Shown: positions 38,296 through 49,400 of the stretch, in pieces | Position numbering within the stretch: position 1 is the stretch's first letter | Layout: each line of letters starts with the position of its first letter | Origin: Sulfitobacter alexandrii | GTDB lineage: Bacteria > Pseudomonadota > Alphaproteobacteria > Rhodobacterales > Rhodobacteraceae | Assembly (NCBI RefSeq): GCF_001886735.1 | Contig: NZ_CP018076.1 | Location: 372,001-436,000, forward strand | Reading direction: 5' to 3' | Length of the DNA stretch: 64,000 bases | Made by a program: the position numbers and the translations under genes | The notes under the pieces: generated by a model | Database searches by the model: none | Told to the model about the DNA's origin: nothing | Seen by the model: the letters and a program-made list of their open reading frames with translations, nothing else

Positions 38296-38919
38296 ATGAA
38301 ACCGAGCAAGAAATTCTGGGACGATATTGCGGACAAATACGCCCGGCAGCCCATCAAGGATGAAGCTGCCTATGCGCAGACACTGGACCGGGTCCGCGCT
38401 CATCTGCGCCCCCAGGACAGGGTGCTTGAAGTCGGGTGCGGGACCGGGTCCACTGCGTTGAAACTGGCCGGGGACGCGGCGCATATCCACGCGACCGACC
38501 TGTCCCCGCGCATGATCGAGATCGCGCAGGCCAAGGCGCGAACGCAGGCGGTGGAGAATGTAACCTTCGCGTCCATGGCCGTCGGTCGCAGGGTGCAGGC
38601 GGACGGCCCCTTCGACGTGGTGATGGGGATGAACCTGCTGCATCTGGTCGAGGATCTGGAAGGCGTGCTGGCGGGACTGGCCGAGCAGACGGCCAAGGGT
38701 GGCTTGCTGATCACCAAGACGGCCTGCCTGGCCGAAATGGGCCGCTTCTGGCGTCTGCTTCTGCCGGTAATGCAGGCGATCGGCAAGGCGCCTCACGTGA
38801 GTTTCCTGTCCATTGCCGGGCTGGAAGGCGCGATCGAGGCGGCCGGTTTCGAGATTATCGAGACAGGAACCTATCCCGTTTCGCCGCCAAGCCGTTTCGT
38901 GGTGGCGCGCCGTTGCTGA
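38296..38919 (+). CDS. Class I SAM-dependent methyltransferase
   Basis: 207 residues. Motif I is VLEVGCGTGSTALKL (about residues 43-57), then ATDLSPRMIEIA (acidic ribose-binding Asp) and FDVVMGMNLLHLVED (motif IV region). Small and soluble, resembling ubiquinone/menaquinone-type methyltransferases, but the substrate is not recognisable. It is divergent from the LysR gene and lies just before rplO on the same strand. Confidence 0.85.
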   Translation: MKPSKKFWDDIADKYARQPIKDEAAYAQTLDRVRAHLRPQDRVLEVGCGTGSTALKLAGDAAHIHATDLSPRMIEIAQAKARTQAVENVTFASMAVGRRVQADGPFDVVMGMNLLHLVEDLEGVLAGLAEQTAKGGLLITKTACLAEMGRFWRLLLPVMQAIGKAPHVSFLSIAGLEGAIEAAGFEIIETGTYPVSPPSRFVVARRC

Positions 38920-38949
38920 CAGGGCGCGGGGGGCGTGGTGGATGCCTGC

Positions 38950-38978
38950 TTGATCCTGCGGCGGGCCTCGTCTATACG
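38950..38978 (+). promoter_or_regulatory. Candidate promoter for rplO-secY-adk
   Basis: TTGATC (38950-38955), a 17-bp spacer, TATACG (38973-38978); the -10 is the same as at rpsL. It lies about 100 bp before rplO, which needs its own promoter because rpmD is followed by a terminator. Confidence 0.6.
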
Positions 38979-39076
38979 CCCCCGGTGGACGCATGCCGCG
39001 TCCACCTGAGATTCGTGAACGCCGCGTTTGGCCGCTCCCGTCGCTGGGGGCCAATTCCGGCAAAAGGAGAAGCGAC

Positions 39077-39559
39077 ATGAAACTGAATGAACTTTCCGAC
39101 AATCCCGGCGCAGCCAAGAAACGCATGCGCGTGGCCCGCGGCCCCGGCTCCGGCAAGGGCAAGATGGGTGGCCGTGGTATCAAGGGTCAGAAATCCCGTT
39201 CCGGCGTGGCGATCAACGGCTACGAAGGTGGCCAGATGCCGCTCTACCAGCGTCTGCCGAAGCGCGGCTTCAACAAGCCGAACCGTAAGAGCTATGCCGT
39301 CGTCAACCTGGGCCTGATCCAGAAGTTCATCGATGCCAAGAAGCTGGACGCGGGCAAGGCGATCGACTCCGAGGCGCTGGTCGCTTCCGGCCTCGTGCGG
39401 CGCAGCCTGGACGGCATCCGCGTTCTGGCCAAGGGCGACATCACGTCCAAGATCGATCTGCACGTTGCCGGTGCCTCCAAATCTGCCGTCGAGGCGATTG
39501 AAAAGGCTGGCGGATCCGTGACCGTCACAGCACCTGCGGCGGCGGCAGCGGCCGAGTAA
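39077..39559 (+). CDS. rplO: 50S ribosomal protein L15
   Basis: 160 residues, [43 protein letters not shown], the Gly/Arg-rich N-terminus typical of L15, with an Ala-rich end. AAAGGAGA precedes the ATG at 39077. Confidence 0.97.
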   Translation: MKLNELSDNPGAAKKRMRVARGPGSGKGKMGGRGIKGQKSRSGVAINGYEGGQMPLYQRLPKRGFNKPNRKSYAVVNLGLIQKFIDAKKLDAGKAIDSEALVASGLVRRSLDGIRVLAKGDITSKIDLHVAGASKSAVEAIEKAGGSVTVTAPAAAAAAE

Positions 39560-39621
39560 TCGGACCTCAAGGCTTGTGAGCGGGGCGCGACCCGCTTAGA
39601 TGTCCATACGAGTTTTCCCAG

Positions 39622-39656
39622 AACGCCGCCCGCCGGAAAACGGCCGGGGCGGCGTT
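39622..39656 (+). other. Stem-loop between rplO and secY
   Basis: AACGCCGCCC (39622-39631) pairs with GGGCGGCGTT (39647-39656), followed by only TTTGC. It may act as a partial terminator that lowers secY relative to rplO. Confidence 0.6.
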
Positions 39657-39681
39657 TGCATAACAATAAAAGAGACCCCTC

Positions 39682-41051
<1,370 letters not shown>

Positions 41052-41055
<4 letters not shown>

Positions 41056-41630
41056 ACATCATTCTCCTTGGACCGCCCGGCGCCGGCAAAGGCACGCAAG
41101 CACGTCACCTGGTCGAAACCCGGAACATGGTACAGCTGTCCACCGGTGACATGCTGCGCGAGGCCAAGGATTCGGGCACCGAGATGGGCAAGATGGTCGC
41201 CGACGTGATGGCGCGGGGCGAACTGGTCACGGACGAGATCGTGATCGGCCTGATCCGCGAAAAGCTGGAAGGCGACAACAAGGGCGGGTTCATCTTCGAC
41301 GGCTTCCCGCGCACACTCGAGCAGGCGGACGCCCTGAGCCGGCTGATGGCGGAGCAGGGTCAGACGATCGACCGGGTGATCGAGTTGCGGGTAAACGACG
41401 ACGTGCTGGTCGACCGTATCGTCGGCCGCGCCGAACAGGCCCGTCAGGCAGGCGAGCAGGTGCGCGCGGATGACAACGCCGAAAGCCTCAGGATCCGGCT
41501 GCTGGCCTATTACAAGCAGACGTCGCCGCTGATCGGCTACTACTATGCCAAGGATATGCTGAGCGACGTGGACGGGCTGGGCAGCATCGAAGCCGTGCAG
41601 GCCGAGATCGCGAGCCTGCTCGACGCGTGA
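41052..41630 (+). CDS. adk: Adenylate kinase (short-LID form)
   Basis: 192 residues. P-loop GPPGAGKGT (7-15), FDGFPRT, and a short LID ([12 protein letters not shown]) without the four-Cys zinc site. Converts AMP + ATP to 2 ADP. Overlaps secY by four bases, so it is probably coupled to it. Confidence 0.96.
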
Positions 41631-41636
41631 AACGCG

Positions 41637-41660
41637 GCGGGAATATCCGGATATTCCCGC
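41637..41660. repeat. Perfect 24-bp palindrome after adk
   Basis: The 12-bp arms GCGGGAATATCC and GGATATTCCCGC have no spacer, beginning 7 bp after the adk stop. Could form a hairpin in RNA or a protein-binding dyad in DNA. No T-tract follows. Confidence 0.7.
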
Positions 41661-41708
41661 TCGATTTCCCGGAAAGATCGACACCTGCCGCTGACCGCTT
41701 CGCATGGG

Positions 41709-41737
41709 TTGACGCCTCGGCCAAAACCCCATAGTCA
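41709..41737 (+). promoter_or_regulatory. Candidate promoter for rpsM-rpsK-rpoA-rplQ
   Basis: TTGACG (41709-41714), a 17-bp spacer, TAGTCA (41732-41737), in the 264-bp gap between adk and rpsM. Gives a leader of about 150 nt. Confidence 0.45.
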
Positions 41738-41894
41738 GCGCTATCTCGAAAGAGAATCAATTTGCGGTTCCGGGTCGCGCCCGTGCCGCAAGATCACCTG
41801 ATCAGCCAGGCCCGACGCGCCAGAAACGCTTCGGGCTTATGTTGTGAAAAAAGGGCCCGGCATGACGGGCTCGCAACGAAAAGGAATATGACAC

Positions 41895-42263
41895 GTGGCA
41901 CGTATTGCCGGCGTTAACATCCCGACTGCAAAGCGGGTTCCCATCGCCCTCACCTATATCACCGGTATCGGTAACACCTCCGCCCGCGCCATCTGCGAAG
42001 CGGTCGGCATCGACCTGACCCGCCGGGTCAACGAGCTAAGCGACGCCGAAGTGCTGAAGATCCGCGAGCACATCGACGAAAACTACACCGTCGAAGGCGA
42101 CCTGCGCCGCGACGTGCAGATGAACATCAAGCGCCTGATGGATCTCGGCTGCTACCGTGGCCTGCGCCACCGCCGCAACCTGCCGGTTCGCGGTCAGCGT
42201 ACCCATACCAACGCACGCACCCGCAAAGGCCCCGCGAAGGCCATTGCCGGCAAGAAGAAATAA
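41895..42263 (+). CDS. rpsM: 30S ribosomal protein S13
   Basis: 122 residues from a GTG start (AAAGGAA upstream), [21 protein letters not shown], ending [24 protein letters not shown]. Contacts the P-site tRNA and 50S bridge. Confidence 0.97.
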   Translation: MARIAGVNIPTAKRVPIALTYITGIGNTSARAICEAVGIDLTRRVNELSDAEVLKIREHIDENYTVEGDLRRDVQMNIKRLMDLGCYRGLRHRRNLPVRGQRTHTNARTRKGPAKAIAGKKK

Positions 42264-42278
42264 GGGAGGTCTGTAATC

Positions 42279-42668
42279 ATGGCACGCGATCGTACACGCA
42301 CCAAGCGCAAGGTCTCCAAGAACATCGCCGCAGGTGTGGCGCATGTGAATTCGAGCTTCAACAACACCAAGATCCTGATTTCCGACGTCCAAGGCAACGC
42401 GATCAGCTGGTCGTCCGCCGGGACCTGCGGTTTCAAGGGGTCGCGGAAATCCACGCCCTACGCTGCCCAGATGGCCGCAGAGGACGCGGGCCGCAAGGCG
42501 CAGGAACACGGCGTCAAGACCCTCGAAGTCGAAGTGCAGGGCCCCGGTTCGGGCCGTGAAAGCGCGCTGCGCGCGCTGGCGGCCGCCGGTTTCAACATCA
42601 CCTCTATCCGTGATGTGACACCGATGGCGCACAACGGCTGCCGTCCGCCCAAGCGTCGCCGGGTCTGA
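42279..42668 (+). CDS. rpsK: 30S ribosomal protein S11
   Basis: 129 residues, with [25 protein letters not shown] and ending CRPPKRRRV. Lies 15 bp after rpsM; rpoA follows after 112 bp. Confidence 0.97.
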   Translation: MARDRTRTKRKVSKNIAAGVAHVNSSFNNTKILISDVQGNAISWSSAGTCGFKGSRKSTPYAAQMAAEDAGRKAQEHGVKTLEVEVQGPGSGRESALRALAAAGFNITSIRDVTPMAHNGCRPPKRRRV

Positions 42669-42780
42669 ACACCCGCATTGTTTCGGGGCTGCGTGGTTTC
42701 GCGCGGCCCCCTATCTCTTTTTGAAACCTCGAGCGTATCGGCCGAACGGACATGCGGCAGATACAAGGATGGAGGGACAC

Positions 42781-43797
42781 ATGATCCACAAGAACTGGGC
42801 CGAACTGATCAAGCCGCAGCAGCTTGACGTCAAGCCGGGCAACGACCCCGCGCGCCAGGCCACCGTGGTCGCCGAACCGCTTGAGCGCGGCTTCGGCCTG
42901 ACGATGGGCAACGCGCTGCGCCGCGTCCTGATGTCCTCCCTTCAGGGGGCGGCCATCACTTCCGTGCAGATCGACAACGTGCTGCACGAATTCTCCAGCG
43001 TTGCCGGCGTCCGCGAAGACGTGACAGACATCATCCTGAACCTCAAGGGTGTCTCGCTGCGCATGGAAGTCGAGGGACCGAAGCGCCTGTCGATCTCGGC
43101 CAAGGGTCCGGGCGTCGTCACCGCCGGTGACATCTCGGAATCCGCCGGCATCGAGATCCTGAACCGCGATCACGTCATCTGCCACCTCGACGACGGTGCC
43201 GACGTCTACATGGAACTGACCGTCAACACCGGCAAAGGCTACGTGTCGGCCGACAAGAACAAGCCGGAAGACGCGCCCATCGGCCTGATCCCGATCGACG
43301 CGATCTATTCGCCGGTCAAGAAGGTTAGCTATGACGTGCAGCCCACCCGCGAGGGCCAGGTGCTGGACTATGACAAGCTGACCATGAAGATCGAGACCGA
43401 CGGGTCCATCACGCCGGATGACGCCGTGGCCTTCGCCGCCCGTATCCTGCAGGACCAGCTGGGCATCTTCGTCAACTTCGACGAGCCGGAATCGGCTTCC
43501 CGCCAGGACGACGACGACGGGCTGGAATTCAACCCGCTGCTGCTCAAGAAGGTCGACGAACTGGAGCTTTCCGTCCGTTCGGCGAACTGCCTGAAGAACG
43601 ACAACATCGTCTACATCGGCGACCTGATCCAGAAGACCGAAGCCGAGATGCTGCGCACCCCGAACTTCGGCCGCAAGTCGCTGAACGAGATCAAGGAAGT
43701 CCTGTCCGGCATGGGTCTGCACCTCGGCATGGATGTCGAGGACTGGCCGCCCGACAACATCGAAGATCTGGCGAAGAAGTTCGAAGACAACTTCTGA
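42781..43797 (+). CDS. rpoA: DNA-directed RNA polymerase subunit alpha
   Basis: 338 residues. Assembly domain with [19 protein letters not shown] and C-terminal DNA/activator-binding domain with [23 protein letters not shown]. The ATG at 42781 follows a GGAGGG; the longer open frame upstream is not family-like. Confidence 0.98.
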   Translation: MIHKNWAELIKPQQLDVKPGNDPARQATVVAEPLERGFGLTMGNALRRVLMSSLQGAAITSVQIDNVLHEFSSVAGVREDVTDIILNLKGVSLRMEVEGPKRLSISAKGPGVVTAGDISESAGIEILNRDHVICHLDDGADVYMELTVNTGKGYVSADKNKPEDAPIGLIPIDAIYSPVKKVSYDVQPTREGQVLDYDKLTMKIETDGSITPDDAVAFAARILQDQLGIFVNFDEPESASRQDDDDGLEFNPLLLKKVDELELSVRSANCLKNDNIVYIGDLIQKTEAEMLRTPNFGRKSLNEIKEVLSGMGLHLGMDVEDWPPDNIEDLAKKFEDNF

Positions 43798-43802
43798 ACC
43801 AT

Positions 43803-43862
43803 GGATGCGCATTCGATGCGCATCCTCAACCCCGGCCCGGCCGTTTCAACGAGGCGATCGGG
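43803..43862 (+). other. Tandem stem-loops between rpoA and rplQ
   Basis: GGATGCGCAT (43803-43812) pairs with ATGCGCATCC (43816-43825) around a TCG loop. A second GC-rich inverted repeat (GGCCCG near 43834, CGGGCC near 43857) follows. No T-tract; reminiscent of the paired hairpins inside other operons here. Confidence 0.65.
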
Positions 43863-43954
43863 CCACGGGCATCCCGCCCCAAGGAGAGTTGGCGCTACGC
43901 ACGCCAGCCAGACAAAGCAAAATCGCCCGTAGAGGGCAAACCAGGAGAATAGAC

Positions 43955-44371
43955 ATGCGTCACGCACGTGGATACCGCCGCCTCAACCGCACACACGAGC
44001 ACCGCAAGGCGCTCTGGGCGAACATGGCCGGCTCGCTCATCGAACATGAGCAGATCAAGACAACCCTGCCCAAGGCCAAGGAACTGCGCCCGATCATCGA
44101 AAAGATGATCACGTTGGCCAAGCGCGGCGATCTGCACGCCCGCCGTCAGGCCGCGTCCAAGCTCAAGCAGGACGCCCACGTGGCGAAACTGTTCGAAGTG
44201 CTCGGGCCCCGCTACAAGGACCGCCAGGGTGGCTATGTCCGCGTCCTCAAGGCCGGCTTCCGCTACGGCGACATGGCGCCGATGGCGATCATCGAATTCG
44301 TGGATCGTGACCGGGACGCGAAAGGCGCCGCCGACAAGGCCCGTCTCGCCGCCGAAGACGCCGCGGAATAA
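43955..44371 (+). CDS. rplQ: 50S ribosomal protein L17
   Basis: 138 residues, [24 protein letters not shown], ending in an Ala/Glu-rich tail after [17 protein letters not shown] precedes the ATG at 43955. Confidence 0.97.
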   Translation: MRHARGYRRLNRTHEHRKALWANMAGSLIEHEQIKTTLPKAKELRPIIEKMITLAKRGDLHARRQAASKLKQDAHVAKLFEVLGPRYKDRQGGYVRVLKAGFRYGDMAPMAIIEFVDRDRDAKGAADKARLAAEDAAE

Positions 44372-44394
44372 ATTCATTCGCCACCGCGAATGCA

Positions 44395-44426
44395 AAGCCC
44401 TGCCATCCGGCGGGGCTTTTTCTTTT
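44395..44426 (+). terminator. Terminator after rplQ
   Basis: AAGCCCTGCC pairs with GGCGGGGCTT (one T-G pair), followed by TTTTCTTTT. Ends the alpha operon 23 bp after rplQ. Confidence 0.88.
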
Positions 44427-44501
44427 GCCGCCCCCGACGGGGCGTGGTTGCCGAACGACGGGGGAGTTGCGCATTCCGCTTGCGCCGCGCATATCAGGGG
44501 C

Positions 44502-45878
44502 ATGAGATATGTCCTGATGATCCTCGCCCTCATGGCGGGCTCCGCGTTGGCACAGCAGGTGCCGCAGTCCGCCGCGCAGATGCAGCTCAGCTTCGTACCG
44601 CTTGTCAAAGAGGCGACCCCGGCGGTCGTGAACATCTATGCCAAGATCATGTCGGCGCCGCGGCGGACACCGCTGCAAAGCGATCCGTTCTTCGAGCGCT
44701 TCTTCCGCGATCCTTTTTCCGAACGGCCACGGGTTCAGAACTCGCTGGGGTCCGGGGTGATCCTGTCCGAGGACGGGATCGTGGTGTCGAATTATCATGT
44801 CGTCGGCATGGCGACCGAAATCCGCGTGGTGCTGAACGACCGGCGCGAATATTCGGCCCAGGTGCTCTTGGGTGATGCCGAGGCGGACCTCGCGATCCTC
44901 AAGATAGACGCCGACACGCCGCTGCCCTTCCTCGAGCTGCGTGACAGCGAGACGGTCGAGGTCGGCGAATTGGCGCTGGCCATCGGCAATCCCTTCGGCG
45001 TGGGGCAGACCGTCAGCAGCGGTATCGTTTCCGGGCTCGCGCGGTCCGGCGCGGGCGGCGGCAATTCGGGGCTGGGGTATTTCATCCAGACCGATGCGCC
45101 GATCAACCCCGGCAACTCGGGTGGTGCGCTGATCGACATGCAGGGGCGCCTTGTCGGGATCAATACCTCGATCCTGACCCGGTCGGGCGGGTCGAACGGT
45201 ATCGGTTTCGCCATCCCGGCGGACCTTGTCGCGGCCTTTGTCGCCCAAGCCCGCGCGGGCGAAGTCACTTTTGCCAGACCGTGGGCCGGGATCAGCGGTC
45301 AACCGGTGGACAGCGACATGGCGGGCCCTCTCGGGCTGGACCGGCCCGTCGGGATCATCGTGTCGGGGCTGCATCCCGCGAGCCCCTTCCTTGATGCGGG
45401 CCTCGAGGTGGGTGACATCATCACCCACGTCGGCGGCGCCACCGTGCATACCCCGAACGAAATGATCTACCGGATGAGCGTTGCGGGTCTTGGCCGCAGC
45501 ACGGCCGTCCGGTTCCGGCGCGATGGCGTGGACAAGGATGTCGATGTCGGCCTGATCGCTGCGCCCGATGATCCGCCCCGCGAAGAGACGGTCTTGGGCG
45601 CGCGCAGCATCCTGCCGGAGTTGCGGATCGCCCGCGTGAACCCGGCTATCATTTCCGAACTGAACCTGCCGCTGGAGGCCGCCGGCGTCGTCGTGCTGGA
45701 TGCAGGAAGGTTCGGTCCGCGGGTCGGCCTGCGCAAGGGAGACCTGATCCTGGCCGTGAACGCGGTCGAGGTGTCGCATCCATCGGATCTCGAGGCACTC
45801 TTCGGTGGCGAGGTCCGCCGTTTCGAGATCGTGATCCAGCGTGGCGACAGGCGCAGCCTGTTGCGGTTCCGGGTGTAA
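44502..45878 (+). CDS. Deg/HtrA-family periplasmic serine protease
   Basis: 458 residues. Signal peptide 1-17 (ALAQQ junction). Trypsin-like domain with catalytic His99 (SNYHVV), Asp129 (EADLAILKID) and Ser206 (GNSGGAL), then one clear PDZ domain (AGISGQPV to VDVGL) and a second weaker one at the end (AAGVVVLDAG to QRGDRRSLLRF). A protein-quality-control protease of the periplasm. ATG at 44502 is chosen for the signal peptide; rarA starts 2 bp after the stop. Confidence 0.92.
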   Translation: MRYVLMILALMAGSALAQQVPQSAAQMQLSFVPLVKEATPAVVNIYAKIMSAPRRTPLQSDPFFERFFRDPFSERPRVQNSLGSGVILSEDGIVVSNYHVVGMATEIRVVLNDRREYSAQVLLGDAEADLAILKIDADTPLPFLELRDSETVEVGELALAIGNPFGVGQTVSSGIVSGLARSGAGGGNSGLGYFIQTDAPINPGNSGGALIDMQGRLVGINTSILTRSGGSNGIGFAIPADLVAAFVAQARAGEVTFARPWAGISGQPVDSDMAGPLGLDRPVGIIVSGLHPASPFLDAGLEVGDIITHVGGATVHTPNEMIYRMSVAGLGRSTAVRFRRDGVDKDVDVGLIAAPDDPPREETVLGARSILPELRIARVNPAIISELNLPLEAAGVVVLDAGRFGPRVGLRKGDLILAVNAVEVSHPSDLEALFGGEVRRFEIVIQRGDRRSLLRFRV

Positions 45879-45880
45879 CG

Positions 45881-47200
45881 GTGGCGGACCTGTTCGACAC
45901 CGGGGACCAGCCAGCGGACACGGGCGGCGGCCATCGCCCGCTGGCGGACCGGCTGCGCCCGCGCGCGCTTTCCGAGGTTATCGGCCAGCAGAAGGTGCTG
46001 GGAAACGATGCGCCGCTGACCGTGATGCTGGAATCCGGCGCGCTGTCGTCCCTGATCTTCTGGGGGCCGCCGGGCGTCGGCAAGACGACCATCGCGCGGC
46101 TTCTGGCTGACGAGACCGACCTGCACTTCGTCCAGATCAGCGCCATTTTCAGCGGGGTACCGGAACTGCGCAAGGTTTTCGAAGCCGCCAAGCTTCGGCG
46201 GCGGCAGGGTCAGGGGACGCTGCTGTTCGTGGACGAGATCCACCGATTCAACAAGGCGCAGCAGGACGGTTTCCTGCCCCACATGGAAGACGGCACGATC
46301 CTTCTGGTCGGCGCCACCACCGAGAACCCCAGTTTCGAGCTGAACGCGGCTGTGCTGTCCCGCGCGCAGGTTCTGGTGCTGGAAAGGCTGTCGGTCGAGG
46401 AGCTCGAACTGATGGCGCAACGGGCGGAGCATGAGCTGGGGCTCGAACTGCCGCTGCAGCCGGACGCCCGCGCGGCCCTGCTGGAGATGGCCGATGGCGA
46501 CGGCAGGGCGCTGCTGAACCTCATCGAGCAACTGGTCGCCTGGAAGGTGGACGGCAAGCTGGACAAGGCATCGCTGGCGGCGCGGCTGATGCGCCGCGCG
46601 GCGCAATACGACAAGAGCGGAGATGCCCATTACAACCTGATCTCGGCATTGCACAAATCGGTGCGCGGGTCGGACCCGGATGCGGCGCTCTACTGGTTCG
46701 CACGCATGCTCGAAGGGGGCGAGGATCCGCGCTACCTCGCGCGGCGCATCACCCGCATGGCCGTGGAGGATATCGGACTGGCCGATCCGCAGGCCCAGGC
46801 GATCTGCCTGCAGTCGTGGGAAACCTTCGAGCGGCTTGGCAGCCCCGAGGGCGAGCTGGCGCTGGCACAGGCCGTTGCATACCTTGCCCTCGCGCCGAAA
46901 TCCAATGCGGGATACGTGGCCTACAAGGGCGCGCGCCGCATGGCCAGGGAAACCGGATCGGCCCCGCCGCCCAAGCATATCCTGAACGCGCCCACCAAGA
47001 TGATGAAGGAACAGGGGTATGGCGATGGCTATGCCTATGACCACGATGCCGAGGACGGGTTCTCGGGACAGGATTACTTTCCCGAAGGCCTGAAAAGGCA
47101 GGCGCTCTATGCGCCGGTGGAGCGCGGGTTCGAGCGGGAGCTGAAGAAGCGCATGGCATATTTCGAGAAACTCCGGGGCAAGCGCTCCGGCGGCAGCTAG
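45881..47200 (+). CDS. rarA: Replication-associated recombination protein A
   Basis: 439 residues from a GTG start. AAA+ ATPase with Walker [10 protein letters not shown] (62-70), Walker [12 protein letters not shown], sensor 1 [11 protein letters not shown], and the MgsA/RarA C-terminal tetramerisation region ending near YFEKLRGKR. Acts at stalled replication forks. Starts 2 bp after the protease. Confidence 0.95.
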   Translation: MADLFDTGDQPADTGGGHRPLADRLRPRALSEVIGQQKVLGNDAPLTVMLESGALSSLIFWGPPGVGKTTIARLLADETDLHFVQISAIFSGVPELRKVFEAAKLRRRQGQGTLLFVDEIHRFNKAQQDGFLPHMEDGTILLVGATTENPSFELNAAVLSRAQVLVLERLSVEELELMAQRAEHELGLELPLQPDARAALLEMADGDGRALLNLIEQLVAWKVDGKLDKASLAARLMRRAAQYDKSGDAHYNLISALHKSVRGSDPDAALYWFARMLEGGEDPRYLARRITRMAVEDIGLADPQAQAICLQSWETFERLGSPEGELALAQAVAYLALAPKSNAGYVAYKGARRMARETGSAPPPKHILNAPTKMMKEQGYGDGYAYDHDAEDGFSGQDYFPEGLKRQALYAPVERGFERELKKRMAYFEKLRGKRSGGS

Positions 47201-47290
47201 ACAGGTGCCGCCCGCTTCGCGCCCCCTCCGCCGTGTCCTGCGCGGCCTTGTATTCTTGACAATCGCCGCGCAAAGCGTGACAGACGCGCC

Positions 47291-47671
47291 ATGATTTCAA
47301 CCTTGTCCCTTGTCGCGCTCGGCGGTGCCATCGGTGCCGCGCTGCGGTTCCTGTCCGGCGCCGCGATCCTGCGCATTGCGGGTCCGCAGGACTTTCCGCT
47401 GGCCATCATCACGGTGAATGTGGCCGGATCTTTCCTGATGGGCGTCTTCGTGGTCCTTGCGGCGCAGAAGGGGCTGACCCATCTGTCTCCCTTCGTGATG
47501 ACCGGTCTGCTGGGCGGCTTTACCACCTTTTCCGCCTTCTCGCTGGAGACTGCGACACTGATCGAACGACAGGCTTACGGGCTTGCGGGGCTCTATGTCG
47601 GGATGTCGGTGGTTCTGTCCATCGGCGCGCTGATGCTGGGGCTCTGGGCCGCACGGGGGGCTTTCGCATGA
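47291..47671 (+). CDS. crcB: Fluoride-specific ion channel CrcB (Fluc)
   Basis: 126 residues with four hydrophobic helices and the family motifs GAALRFL, TVNVAGSFLMG and GGFTTFSAFSLE (the Phe box and sodium site). Exports fluoride as a dual-topology dimer. The 90-bp gap upstream shows no obvious fluoride riboswitch fold that I can confirm. Overlaps rluC by ATGA. Confidence 0.93.
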   Translation: MISTLSLVALGGAIGAALRFLSGAAILRIAGPQDFPLAIITVNVAGSFLMGVFVVLAAQKGLTHLSPFVMTGLLGGFTTFSAFSLETATLIERQAYGLAGLYVGMSVVLSIGALMLGLWAARGAFA

Positions 47672-48717
47672 GCCGGGTACAAACCGTTACCGTCGAGGAA
47701 GGCGAGGGCGACCAGCGCCTCGACCGTTGGTTCAAGCGGCGGTTTCCGCAGATCTCGCAGGGGCGTGTCGAAAAGATGTGCCGCAAGGGCGAGATCCGCG
47801 TCGACGGTGGCCGGGTCAAGGGCGCGACGCGTCTCGAGGTGGGCCAGCAGGTGCGCATTCCGCCGTTGCCCGAGGGCGAAGCGCCACCGCCGCCCAAGCG
47901 AACCCGTGTCAGTGATGCGGATGCCAAGTTCATCCGCGCCTGCGTGATCTATCGCGACGACCACGTCATCGCGTTGAACAAGCCGCCCGGCCTGCCGGTG
48001 CAGGGTGGCTCCGGCCAGTCCGACCGCCATGTGGATGCGCTGTCCGAAGCGCTGATGTTCGAACTGGACGAAAAGCCGCGCCTTGTACACCGGCTTGACA
48101 AGGATACCTCCGGCGTCATGATCATGGCTCGTACCCGCGCCGTTGCCCAGGCGCTGACGGCCAATTTCCGGCACCGTGAAACGCGCAAGATCTATTGGGC
48201 CGCGGTGGCGGGCGTGCCTCATCCCAAGAACGGTCAGATCAAGTTCGGACTGGTCAAGGCAGGCGGCCATGGCGCGCGCGGCGAGGGTGAAAAGATGATC
48301 GCGGTCCATCCCGCCGATATCGACGCCACCGAAGGCGCCAAGCGTGCCACCACGGATTATGCCGTTCTGGCGCAGGCGGGTAGCCGGACCTGCTGGGCGG
48401 CGCTGATCCCGGTGACGGGCCGTACCCACCAGCTGCGCGCGCATATGGCGGAGATCGGTCATCCCATCGTGGGAGACGGGAAATACGGCGGATCGGGTCA
48501 GGAAAACCCCGGCGACGGCTGGGGCGCGCAACTGGGCGGCGACATTTCGAAGAAACTGCACCTGCATGCCCGCAGCCTGACGGTGGAGCATCCGGTGACC
48601 AAGGCGATCCTGAACCTGGTCGCGCCGCTGCCCGAGCATATGGCCCGGACGTGGGAAACCTTCCAGTGGTCGCCCGCCGACGTGCCGGACGATCCTTTCG
48701 AGGAAGGTTGGGGATGA
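47668..48717 (+). CDS. rluC: RluC/RluD-type 23S rRNA pseudouridine synthase
   Basis: 349 residues. N-terminal S4 domain (QRLDRWFKRRFPQISQGRVEKM) and catalytic motif HRLDKDTSGVMIMARTR with the Asp nucleophile. Likely the RluC type by order and length, but RluD-like specificity cannot be excluded. Overlaps crcB and the HAD gene by ATGA on each side. Confidence 0.92.
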   Translation: MSRVQTVTVEEGEGDQRLDRWFKRRFPQISQGRVEKMCRKGEIRVDGGRVKGATRLEVGQQVRIPPLPEGEAPPPPKRTRVSDADAKFIRACVIYRDDHVIALNKPPGLPVQGGSGQSDRHVDALSEALMFELDEKPRLVHRLDKDTSGVMIMARTRAVAQALTANFRHRETRKIYWAAVAGVPHPKNGQIKFGLVKAGGHGARGEGEKMIAVHPADIDATEGAKRATTDYAVLAQAGSRTCWAALIPVTGRTHQLRAHMAEIGHPIVGDGKYGGSGQENPGDGWGAQLGGDISKKLHLHARSLTVEHPVTKAILNLVAPLPEHMARTWETFQWSPADVPDDPFEEGWG

Positions 48718-49400
48718 CGGTGGCCCCGCTTGGTCTGGTGATCTTCGACGTGGATGGCACGCTGGTCGACAGCCAGCACGATATCGTCGCCGCGATGGCT
48801 GCCGCCTTTGATGCGGTGCAGGTGCCGCCGCCGTCGAGAGCCGAAGTGCTTGGCATCGTGGGGCTGTCGCTCGACGTGGCGATGGCGACACTGGCGCCGA
48901 CATTGGGCGCCGGCGATCATGCAAGGATGGTCGTGGCCTACAAGTCTGCCTACATGGACCTGCGCGCGCAGGCGGGCGTCGCGGAGTCCTCGCCGCTCTA
49001 TCCCGGCGCACGGGCCGCGCTGGAGGCGCTGCGCGCCCGGGATGACGTCCTTCTGGGCGTGGCCACGGGGAAATCGAAGCGCGGTCTCGACAAGCTGGTG
49101 GAGGGCCACGGCCTGCACGGCATGTTCCAGACACTCCAGTGCGCGGATTTTCACCCGTCCAAGCCGCATCCATCGATGCTTCTGACGGCTCTGGCGGAAA
49201 CCGGGGTCGACGCGGATCGGGCGGTGATGGTGGGCGACACCAGTTTCGACATGGACATGGCGCAAGCCGCGGGCATCGCCGGGATCGGCGTTGGCTGGGG
49301 CTATCATGACCGCTCTCGCCTGTCCGGTGCCCGTCACGTGATCGACCGGTTCGAAGCCCTGCCGGACGTGCTCGACGAGATCTGGGGAGTGCCCGCATGA
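48714..49400 (+). CDS. HAD-superfamily hydrolase (phosphoglycolate-phosphatase-like)
   Basis: 228 residues. Motif I FDVDGTLVDS, motif II GVATGKSKRG, motif IV VGDTSFDMDMAQAAG. A cap insertion between motifs I and II fits the Gph-like C1 type. Substrate unknown. Overlaps rluC and the ATP12 gene by ATGA. Confidence 0.9.
   Translation: MTVAPLGLVIFDVDGTLVDSQHDIVAAMAAAFDAVQVPPPSRAEVLGIVGLSLDVAMATLAPTLGAGDHARMVVAYKSAYMDLRAQAGVAESSPLYPGARAALEALRARDDVLLGVATGKSKRGLDKLVEGHGLHGMFQTLQCADFHPSKPHPSMLLTALAETGVDADRAVMVGDTSFDMDMAQAAGIAGIGVGWGYHDRSRLSGARHVIDRFEALPDVLDEIWGVPA

Noticed and set aside
47201..47290. Fluoride riboswitch before crcB
   Set aside because: The 90-bp gap is short and I could not identify the conserved pseudoknot bases.
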